Source: Hymenobacter jeollabukensis
GTDB taxonomy: Bacteria; Bacteroidota; Bacteroidia; Cytophagales; Hymenobacteraceae
Direction of reading: 5' to 3'
NCBI RefSeq assembly: GCF_005771675.1
Contig: NZ_VAJM01000001.1
Span: 620,001-684,000 of the forward strand
DNA: 64,000 nucleotides
In this document: piece after piece, positions 57,352 to 64,000 of the stretch
Layout: each line of letters starts with the position of its first letter
How positions within the stretch are numbered: the first letter of the stretch is position 1
Translations under genes and position numbers: made by a program
Notes under the pieces: model-generated
Told to the model about the DNA's origin: nothing
Seen by the model: the letters and a program-made list of their open reading frames with translations, nothing else
Database searches by the model: none

Positions 57352-60300
57352 ATGACGCCAACTCCTTCCCCGGGCCTCTACCGCCCGGAGTTCGAGCACG
57401 ACGCCTGTGGGACGGGATTTATCGCGTACCTGAACGGGCAGAAGTCGCACCAGATCATCAGCGACGCGCTGACCATGTTGGAAAACATGGAGCACCGCGG
57501 CGCCTGCGGCTGCGACGCAGATTCCGGCGACGGCGCCGGGCTGCTGCTCCAACTCCCCCACTGGTTTCTGCTCGAAGAATGCACCGCCCTGAGCATCCGC
57601 CTGCCCGAGCCCGGCGGCTACGGCGTGGGCATGCTGTTTTTGCCCAAGGACGCGGCCGCGCAAACGGCCTGCCGCCAGGTCATCAACGCGGCGGGTAAGC
57701 AGCTGGGGCTGCCCATCCTGGGCTACCGCCCGGTGCCCACCAACCCCGCCGGCATCGGGCCGACGGCGCTGGCAGCGGAGCCGGCTATGGAGCAGGTGTT
57801 CGTACTGCGGCCACCGGGGCTGGCTACAGTCGAGGACTTCGAGCGGAAGCTGTACGTGCTGCGCCGCTTCATCACCAAGACGGTAGCCGAAACGGTGCCG
57901 GCCGCGGCGGACGTTTTTTACTTTGCTTCGCTGTCGAGCCAGACCATCGTATACAAGGGGCAGCTGACCACCTACCAGGTGCGCAGCTACTTTCCGGATT
58001 TGTCGAATGCGCGGGTGACGTCGGCGTTTGGGATGGTGCATTCGCGCTTTTCGACGAACACGCTGCCCTCCTGGAAGCTGGCCCAGCCATTCCGGCATTT
58101 GGCGCATAATGGCGAAATCAACACGCTGCGGGGCAATCTGAACTGGTTTTACGCCGGGGTGCGCTCATACGTGTCGCCGTACTTCACGCGGGCAGAAATG
58201 GACATGCTGCTGCCGGTTATCGACAGCCAGCAGTCGGATTCGGCCTGCTTGGATAACATCGTGGAGGTGCTCCTGCACTCGGGCCGGCCCTTGCCGCACG
58301 TGCTGATGATGCTGGTGCCCGAAGCCTGGGACGGCAACGAGCAGATGGCCCCGCTGAAAAAGGCCTTCTACGAGTTCCACGCCACGTTTATGGAGCCCTG
58401 GGACGGCCCGGCGGCCCTGCTGTTTACCGACGGCCACCTGCTCGGGGCCATGCTGGACCGCAACGGCCTGCGCCCCCTGCGCTACACCCTCACCGACGAT
58501 GGCCGGGTGCTGGTGGCCTCCGAAACCGGCGTGCTGCCGATTGACGAGGCCACCATCACCAAGAAAGGCCGCCTGCAGCCGGGCAAGATGCTGCTCATCG
58601 ACACGCGGGCCGGCAAAATCGTGACGGACGAGGAGCTGAAGTCGCAGGCGGCGCGGCAGCAGCCCTACGGGCAGTGGCTGGCGGAGTACCAGATCCGGCT
58701 GGAGGAGCTGCCCGAGCCCCGGCAGGTGTTCACGGACCTGGCGGCCGACGCGGTGTTTAAGTACCACCAGGTGTTCGGCTACACCCGCGAGGATATCGAC
58801 ACGCTGATTACGCCGATGGCCCTGGAGGGCAAGGAGCCGATTGGCTCGATGGGCGTGGATGTGCCGCTGGCGGTGCTGTCGGACCAGCCGCAGCATTTGA
58901 GCAGCTACTTCAAGCAGTTCTTCGCCCAGGTCACCAACCCGCCCATCGACCCGATCCGGGAGCGGCTGGTGATGAGCCTGGCCACGTTTATCGGCAACAA
59001 CGGCAACATCCTGGACGAGGACAAGATGCACTGCCACTGCGTGGCTTTGCGGCAGCCGGTGCTGACCAACCACGAGCTCGAAAAGCTGCGCAGCATCGAT
59101 ACGGGCCTGTTCAACGCCAAGACCCTGCAGACCTACTTCAAGGCCGACGGGCAGCCGGGCGCTCTGGAAGCCGGCCTTTCGCGCCTGTGCCGCTACGCCG
59201 AGGACGCGGTGCGCGACGGCTTCGAGGTGCTCATCCTCTCCGACCGGGCCGTGGACTCCAAGCACGCCCCGATTCCGTCGCTGCTGGCCGTGTCGGCGGT
59301 GCACCACCATTTGATCCGGCTGGGCGTGCGCGCCGCCGTGGGCCTGGTTGTGGAGGCCGGCGACGTGTGGGAAGTCCACCATTTCGCCTGCCTGCTGGCC
59401 TTCGGGGCCACGGCCATCAACCCGTACCTGGCGCTGTCGACGGTGCAGACCATGCACGCGGGTGGGCAGTTCCGGACTACGCTCGACGCCGATAAGCTGC
59501 GGCAGAACTACATCAAGGCGGTGTGCGACGGGCTGCTGAAGATTTTCTCGAAGATGGGCATCAGCACCCTGCAGTCGTACCAGGGCGCGCAGGTGTTTGA
59601 AATTCTGGGCCTGAACCAGGCGGTGGTCGACCGGTATTTTACCGGGGCGGTGACGCGCATCGGCGGGCTGGGCTTGGATGAAATTGCCCGGGAGACGCTG
59701 TACAAGCAGTTTCAGGGCTTCCGCAGCTCGTCGGCGGAGGAGCAGCCGCTGCTGCCGGAGGGCGGGGTGTACCAGTGGCGGCGGCGCGGGGAGGCGCACA
59801 TGTTCAACCCCGAAACCGTGCACCTGCTCCAGCACGCCACCCGCACCAATAACTACGAAACCTACCGGCGTTACGCCCGGCTGGTGAACGAGCAGCAGGA
59901 GCGGCTGTTTACGCTGCGCGGGCTGCTGGACTTTGCCCGGCACCGGCCGGCCATTCCGCTGGCGGAAGTGGAGCCGGCCGAAAGCATCATGCGGCGCTTT
60001 GCCACCGGGGCCATGTCGTTCGGCTCCATCTCGCACGAGGCGCACAGCACCCTGGCCATTGCCATGAACCGTATCGGGGGCAAAAGCAACACTGGCGAAG
60101 GCGGCGAGGACCCGCTGCGCTACGAACGGCTGCCCAATGGCGACTCCATGCGCTCGGCCATCAAGCAGGTGGCCTCGGCCCGCTTCGGCGTGACGGCCCA
60201 GTACCTGACCAACGCCGACGAGCTGCAGATCAAGATGGCCCAGGGCGCCAAGCCGGGCGAAGGGGGCCAATTGCCCGGCCACAAGGTGGACGAGTGGATT

Positions 60301-61875
60301 GCCCGGGTCCGGCACGCCACGCCCGGCGTCGGGCTCATCTCGCCCCCGCCCCACCACGACATCTACTCCATCGAGGACCTGGCCCAGCTTATCTTCGACC
60401 TCAAAAACGCCAACCGGGCGGCCCGCATCAGCGTGAAGCTGGTATCCAAGGCCGGCGTGGGCACCATTGCGGCGGGCGTCGCCAAAGCCCACGCCGACGT
60501 CATCCTGATTGCCGGCTACGACGGCGGCACCGGGGCCTCGCCCATTTCATCCATCAAGCACGCCGGCTTGCCCTGGGAGCTGGGCCTGGCCGAAGCCCAC
60601 CAGACGCTGGTGCGCAACCAGCTGCGCAGCCGGGTGGTGCTGCAGGCCGACGGGCAGGTGAAAACCGGCCGCGACCTGGCCGTGGCCGCCCTGCTCGGGG
60701 CCGAGGAATGGGGCGTAGCCACGGCCGCGCTGATTGCCGGCGGCTGCATCCTGATGCGCAAGTGCCACCTGAACACCTGCCCGGTGGGCGTGGCTACCCA
60801 GGACCCGGAGCTGCGCAAGTTCTTCACCGGCCAGCCCGAGCACATCGTGAACCTGTTCCGCTTCCTGGCCGAGGAGCTGCGCGAAATCATGGCCGAGCTG
60901 GGCTTCCGCACGGTAAATGAAATGGTGGGCCGGCCGCAGTTTCTGAAAGTGCGCGAGGACCTCACCCACTGGAAAGCCCGCACCCTGGACCTGACCGACC
61001 TGCTGCAGCCCGTGCCCAACCCCTCGGGCGGCACCCTACACCAGAGCGAGGAGCAGGACCACGGCCTCCGCCATGTCCTCGACTGGCAGCTGCTGGAGCA
61101 CGCGCAGCCGGCTTTAGCCGAGCGGGTACCAGTGTTTGCCACCTTCGAAGTGCACAACACCGACCGCACCATCGGCACCCTGCTCAGCAACGAGGTGACC
61201 AAGCGCTACCAGGGCGCCGGGCTGCCCGCCGATACGATTAACTACACCTTCCGCGGCTCGGCGGGGCAGAGCTTCGGGGCGTTCTGCGCCAGGGGCCTCT
61301 CGTTCCGGCTCGAAGGCGAGGCCAACGACTACGTGGGCAAGGGCCTGAGTGGGGCGCAGCTGGCCATTTGTCCGCCGCCCGAGGCCCGCTACCTGCCTGA
61401 GCAGAACATCATCATCGGCAACGTGGCCCTGTACGGGGCTACCTCCGGGGAGCTGTTCGTGCGCGGGCAGGCCGGGGAACGGTTTGCCGTGCGCAATTCC
61501 GGCGCCACGGCGGTGGTCGAAGGCGTGGGGGACCACGGCTGCGAGTACATGACCGGGGGCCGGGCCCTCATCCTGGGCCGCACCGGGCGCAACTTCGCCG
61601 CCGGCATGAGCGGGGGCTTGGCCTGGGTGTACGACCCGGACGGCTCCTTCCCCGCCAACTGCAACCGGGAAATGGTGGACCTGGACCCGCTCGACGCCGA
61701 CGACGAAGACCAGATCCGCCAGCTGCTGCTGCGCCACCAGCAGCTCACCGGCTCCCGGCTGGCCGCCTTCCTGCTCGATAACTGGCCGCAGGAAGCCGGC
61801 CGCTTCGTGAAGGTGTTTCCTTCGGAGTACAAAAAGGTGCTGCAGGCGGCGCAGCTGGAGCCGGCTGAGCGGTAA
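57352..61875 (+). CDS. gltB: Glutamate synthase large subunit
   Basis: A 1507-aa enzyme converting glutamine and 2-oxoglutarate to two glutamates. The Ntn-type amidotransferase begins with HDACGTGF, where Cys19 becomes N-terminal after propeptide removal (about 19-430). A central domain (about 470-770) and the FMN domain (about 790-1190; SFGSISHEAHSTLAIAMNRIGG, GEGGEDPLRY, AGYDGGTGASPISSIKHAG) follow. The 3Fe-4S cysteines lie in CILMRKCHLNTCPVG (about 1132-1145). The C-terminal GxGxG beta-helix (SGGLAWVYD) completes it. The gene is divergent from the ammonia-releasing pyrimidine unit, and gltD is 207 bp downstream. Confidence 0.97.
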   Translation: MTPTPSPGLYRPEFEHDACGTGFIAYLNGQKSHQIISDALTMLENMEHRGACGCDADSGDGAGLLLQLPHWFLLEECTALSIRLPEPGGYGVGMLFLPKDAAAQTACRQVINAAGKQLGLPILGYRPVPTNPAGIGPTALAAEPAMEQVFVLRPPGLATVEDFERKLYVLRRFITKTVAETVPAAADVFYFASLSSQTIVYKGQLTTYQVRSYFPDLSNARVTSAFGMVHSRFSTNTLPSWKLAQPFRHLAHNGEINTLRGNLNWFYAGVRSYVSPYFTRAEMDMLLPVIDSQQSDSACLDNIVEVLLHSGRPLPHVLMMLVPEAWDGNEQMAPLKKAFYEFHATFMEPWDGPAALLFTDGHLLGAMLDRNGLRPLRYTLTDDGRVLVASETGVLPIDEATITKKGRLQPGKMLLIDTRAGKIVTDEELKSQAARQQPYGQWLAEYQIRLEELPEPRQVFTDLAADAVFKYHQVFGYTREDIDTLITPMALEGKEPIGSMGVDVPLAVLSDQPQHLSSYFKQFFAQVTNPPIDPIRERLVMSLATFIGNNGNILDEDKMHCHCVALRQPVLTNHELEKLRSIDTGLFNAKTLQTYFKADGQPGALEAGLSRLCRYAEDAVRDGFEVLILSDRAVDSKHAPIPSLLAVSAVHHHLIRLGVRAAVGLVVEAGDVWEVHHFACLLAFGATAINPYLALSTVQTMHAGGQFRTTLDADKLRQNYIKAVCDGLLKIFSKMGISTLQSYQGAQVFEILGLNQAVVDRYFTGAVTRIGGLGLDEIARETLYKQFQGFRSSSAEEQPLLPEGGVYQWRRRGEAHMFNPETVHLLQHATRTNNYETYRRYARLVNEQQERLFTLRGLLDFARHRPAIPLAEVEPAESIMRRFATGAMSFGSISHEAHSTLAIAMNRIGGKSNTGEGGEDPLRYERLPNGDSMRSAIKQVASARFGVTAQYLTNADELQIKMAQGAKPGEGGQLPGHKVDEWIARVRHATPGVGLISPPPHHDIYSIEDLAQLIFDLKNANRAARISVKLVSKAGVGTIAAGVAKAHADVILIAGYDGGTGASPISSIKHAGLPWELGLAEAHQTLVRNQLRSRVVLQADGQVKTGRDLAVAALLGAEEWGVATAALIAGGCILMRKCHLNTCPVGVATQDPELRKFFTGQPEHIVNLFRFLAEELREIMAELGFRTVNEMVGRPQFLKVREDLTHWKARTLDLTDLLQPVPNPSGGTLHQSEEQDHGLRHVLDWQLLEHAQPALAERVPVFATFEVHNTDRTIGTLLSNEVTKRYQGAGLPADTINYTFRGSAGQSFGAFCARGLSFRLEGEANDYVGKGLSGAQLAICPPPEARYLPEQNIIIGNVALYGATSGELFVRGQAGERFAVRNSGATAVVEGVGDHGCEYMTGGRALILGRTGRNFAAGMSGGLAWVYDPDGSFPANCNREMVDLDPLDADDEDQIRQLLLRHQQLTGSRLAAFLLDNWPQEAGRFVKVFPSEYKKVLQAAQLEPAER

Positions 61876-62077
61876 CCTCACCCCCCGGCCCCCTCTCCTT
61901 GGGGAGAGGGGGAGCCTGATGGCGGCGACGACGTGGTCCTGCATCAATGGGAAATTCAGGTTAGGGTGACGAGCGGATTCGCACCAATCCAAAATCAATC
62001 ATCAACGAAAACAAACCAGCCTCCCAAAGTCGTCAGGCTCCCCCTCTCCTTTTCGGAGAGGGGGCCGGGGGGTGAGG
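61876..62077. repeat. CTCACCCCCCGGCCCC element, copy 2, between gltB and gltD
   Basis: It has the same hairpin ends as 38201-38403 (CCTCACCCCCCGGCCCCCTC at the left, GGGGGCCGGGGGGTGAGG at the right), and a ~120-bp AT-richer interior of different sequence. It begins at the first base after the gltB stop and ends 5 bp before the gltD ATG. Confidence 0.9.
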
Positions 62078-62082
62078 CGCCT

Positions 62083-63552
62083 ATGGCACACATCACCGGT
62101 TTCAAGGAATTTGCCCGCGAGCTGCCCCCCAAGGCGGCCCCGCAGGAGCGCGTGCAGCACAACCAGGAGTTCGTGGGCCGCTACGAGCAGGCGCAGCTGA
62201 CCACGCAAGCCGCCCGCTGCATGAACTGCGGCATTCCGTTCTGTCACGCGGGCTGTCCGCTGGGCAACATCATCCCGGAGTTCAACGAGGCGGTGCACCG
62301 GCAGGACTGGGAGCAGGCCTACCAGATTCTGGCCGCCACCAACAACTTCCCCGAGTTTACCGGCCGCATCTGCCCCGCGCCCTGCGAGGCGGCCTGCGTG
62401 CTGAGCATCAACCGGGCGCCGGTGGCCATCGAGGAAATCGAGAAGCACATCATTGAGCTGGCCTTCGCCAAGGGCTACGTGCGGCCTACGTCACCGGTGC
62501 TGAAGTCGGACCGGGCGGTGGCGGTGGTGGGCTCGGGGCCGGCCGGACTGGCGGCGGCGGCCCAGCTGGTGCGGGCCGGGCACGCCGTCACGGTGTTTGA
62601 GCGCGACGAGCGGCCCGGCGGCTTGCTACGCTACGGCGTACCCGATTTCAAGCTAGAAAAGTGGGTAATTGACCGCCGCCTGGCCTTGCTCGAAGCCGAC
62701 GGCGTGCAGTTCCGCTGCGGGGTGGAAATTGGCCGCGACCTGCCCGCTGCCGACCTGCTGCGCGACTTCGACGCGGTGGTGTTGGCCGGCGGCGCCCTGG
62801 CCCCGCGGGATTTGCCCATCGACGGCCGGGAGCTGCAGGGCATCCACCAGGCCATGCCCTACCTCACGCAGCACAACCGCCGCGTGGCCGGCCAGCCCAT
62901 TGAGGGCGAGGAGCTGCACTTTGCCGGCGAAGACGTGGTGGTCATCGGCAGCGGCGACACGGGCTCCGACTGCGTGGGCACGGCCAACCGCCAGCAGGCC
63001 CGCTCGGTCACGCAGTTTGCCCAGATGAACGAGCCCGCCGCCGAGCGGCCCGCCCACACGCCCTGGCCGCTGGAGCCGGCCATTTTCCGCACGAGCACCT
63101 CGCACGAGGAAGGCTGCCAGCGCTACTGGGGCATCAAAACCAAGGCCTTCCTGGGCGACGCCGCCGGCCGGGTGCGCGCCCTGCTGGTATCCGACATCAG
63201 CTGGGAAACCGACGTGCTGGGCCGCCGCCTGGGCTTCCAGGAAATCGAGGGCTCGGCGCGCGAAATTCCGGCCCAGCGGGTGCTGCTGGCTCTGGGCTTC
63301 ACCGGCCCCGAGCCGGGCGGCCTGCTCCAGCAACTCGGCGCGGCCCTGGATGAGCGCGGCAACGTGCGGGCCTCGGAGCAGGACTACCAGACCAGCGTGG
63401 CGAAGGTGTTCGTGGCCGGCGACATGCGCCGCGGGCAGTCGTTGGTGGTCTGGGCCATTTCGGAGGGCCGCGAAGCCGCCCGGCAGGTCGACCAGTTTCT
63501 GATGGGCAAAACGGCGCTGCCCAGCAAGCACGCGGTGGGTATGTGGGCTTGA
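62083..63552 (+). CDS. gltD: Glutamate synthase small subunit
   Basis: A 489-aa FAD subunit that supplies electrons from NAD(P)H to GltB. Two N-terminal iron-sulfur groups are visible ([17 protein letters not shown] and [12 protein letters not shown], about 46-110), then FAD binding ([18 protein letters not shown]), NAD(P) binding ([17 protein letters not shown]) and [24 protein letters not shown]. The start at 62083 follows the repeat; the open frame that begins in the repeat (61933) carries its PLSFSERGPGGEAP translation and is rejected. It should be cotranscribed with gltB unless the repeat hairpins stop transcription. Confidence 0.96.
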   Translation: MAHITGFKEFARELPPKAAPQERVQHNQEFVGRYEQAQLTTQAARCMNCGIPFCHAGCPLGNIIPEFNEAVHRQDWEQAYQILAATNNFPEFTGRICPAPCEAACVLSINRAPVAIEEIEKHIIELAFAKGYVRPTSPVLKSDRAVAVVGSGPAGLAAAAQLVRAGHAVTVFERDERPGGLLRYGVPDFKLEKWVIDRRLALLEADGVQFRCGVEIGRDLPAADLLRDFDAVVLAGGALAPRDLPIDGRELQGIHQAMPYLTQHNRRVAGQPIEGEELHFAGEDVVVIGSGDTGSDCVGTANRQQARSVTQFAQMNEPAAERPAHTPWPLEPAIFRTSTSHEEGCQRYWGIKTKAFLGDAAGRVRALLVSDISWETDVLGRRLGFQEIEGSAREIPAQRVLLALGFTGPEPGGLLQQLGAALDERGNVRASEQDYQTSVAKVFVAGDMRRGQSLVVWAISEGREAARQVDQFLMGKTALPSKHAVGMWA

Positions 63553-63601
63553 GTCCGCGCTGGCTGGGCAAGGGGCGCCAGACTCGCCAGCCAATGTTTT
63601 T

Positions 63602-63695
63602 TGCGCGGTATTTCCCACAAATTCAGCATACCGCGCATGATTCGCCGTTGGGTTTGCGCGGTATTTCTTACTTCTCCAAAATACCGCGCAAACCC
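63602..63695. repeat. Two tandem palindromes with core TGCGCGGTAT
   Basis: TGCGCGGTAT/ATACCGCGCA at 63602-63611 and 63629-63638, then a perfect 17-bp pair at 63650-63666 and 63679-63695 (GGGTTTGCGC...). The same core thus occurs four times. It may be the gltD terminator or an operator for the next gene. Confidence 0.75.
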
Positions 63696-63830
63696 GGAGT
63701 GAGCGACTAACCCAGCACGGCGCTCAGGCAACGGCCGGCCCTTATTTCGAATCTAATTCGGCGGCACCGGGCTTCGGCTTTGGTGCCGCTTCGCATATAG
63801 TCGCATCTTTGGCCACCAATAGCTTTTTTG

Positions 63831-64000
63831 ATGTCGTTTAGCCACCGGTTGTTTCTGCTCTTTCCGCTTGTCGCGCTGGCAGCCATGCCGGCCCGGGCCC
63901 AGACCCGGCCGGAGCCCCCTCCGGCCGCCCCGGCCCAGCAGGTAATGACGTTGCGCGTGACCCTGCCCACGGCCGTGGGCTACGCCATGCGGCTGCTCAG
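63831..64000 (+). CDS. N-terminal part of a secreted protein (3' end outside window)
   Basis: The ATG at 63831 opens a frame that runs off the window. The first ~23 residues form a signal peptide (HRLFLLFPLVALAAMPARAQ), followed by a Pro-rich linker (TRPEPPPAAPAQQ) and a strand-like start VMTLRVTLPTAVGYAMRLL. Too little is present for a family call. A CATCTTTG element about 25 bp upstream resembles a weak -7 box. Confidence 0.65.
   Translation, partial: MSFSHRLFLLFPLVALAAMPARAQTRPEPPPAAPAQQVMTLRVTLPTAVGYAMRLL

Noticed and set aside
58165-60492. 775-codon open frame on the minus strand opposite gltB
   Set aside because: It is an antisense shadow of a well-conserved enzyme; no motif and the same His/Gly/Val-rich bias.
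1-64000. tRNA genes, prophage, integrase or transposase genes
   Set aside because: I scanned for tRNA TpsiC-like GGTTCRANYCC patterns and for transposase or integrase motifs in the translated frames and saw none that were convincing.

Overview
The window looks like a chromosomal segment of a high-GC member of the Bacteroidota, most likely Hymenobacter or a close relative (Cytophagales). This rests on two secreted proteins with type IX secretion C-terminal signals (one type A, one type B), several -7 promoter elements of the Bacteroidota form TAnnTTTG, a UMF1-type transporter, a fused E1 2-oxoacid dehydrogenase, lipoproteins of phylum-typical form, and GC-rich codon use. The strain cannot be named from sequence alone.

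Layout. 1-4.8 kb: end of an M1 metallopeptidase gene, a small membrane protein, RNase P RNA (rnpB) carrying a palindromic insert, an NtrC-like regulator without a DNA-binding domain, a LuxE-like gene and a lipoprotein gene. 4.9-13.1 kb: fused E1 dehydrogenase, DUF1573 protein, lipoprotein, alanine dehydrogenase, SUKH-like protein, LTA-synthase-like membrane sulfatase. 13.1-24.7 kb: a PAS kinase/receiver pair, an HsdR_N-like nuclease-fold protein, AMP nucleosidase, an amidohydrolase lipoprotein, DinB, UMF1 transporter, HU-like protein, a second PAS kinase and a MobA-like nucleotidyltransferase. 24.9-31 kb: ClC channel, NUDIX protein, a 1177-aa T9SS cargo with a LamG domain, and a 62-aa PID-CTERM-like protein. 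31.2-34.9 kb: a LytS/LytTR-type two-component pair and a glycosyltransferase-like gene.

35.4-42.6 kb is the most unusual block. All genes read rightward and most abut or overlap: a PqqD-like recognition domain, an ATP-grasp ligase, a fold-III PLP decarboxylase, a urea-transporter-like membrane domain fused to an M23 peptidase, a TPR/outer-membrane-barrel protein and a periplasmic TPR protein. I read it as a candidate undescribed system that makes and places, or responds to, a small amide or amine at the cell envelope. The genes and spacing are seen in the sequence; the function is inferred.

42.7-48 kb: a secreted unknown, a di-haem cytochrome c peroxidase lipoprotein followed by a 55-aa lipoprotein, and a type B T9SS cargo. 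48.1-57.1 kb, leftward: a complete reductive pyrimidine degradation set (PreA, PreT, beta-ureidopropionase, dihydropyrimidinase, class III aminotransferase, semialdehyde dehydrogenase) predicted to take uracil/thymine to acetyl- or propionyl-CoA. Divergent from it are gltB and gltD, which could reassimilate the released ammonia. A LacI-type palindrome lies between the two groups. The window ends in the start of a secreted protein.

The intergenic DNA is rich in inverted-repeat elements of at least eight kinds, several with perfect arms of 17-50 bp and some nested. They lie inside rnpB, inside operons, over stop codons, and in one case encode the tail of an enzyme. No tRNA, CRISPR array, transposase or phage gene was recognised.
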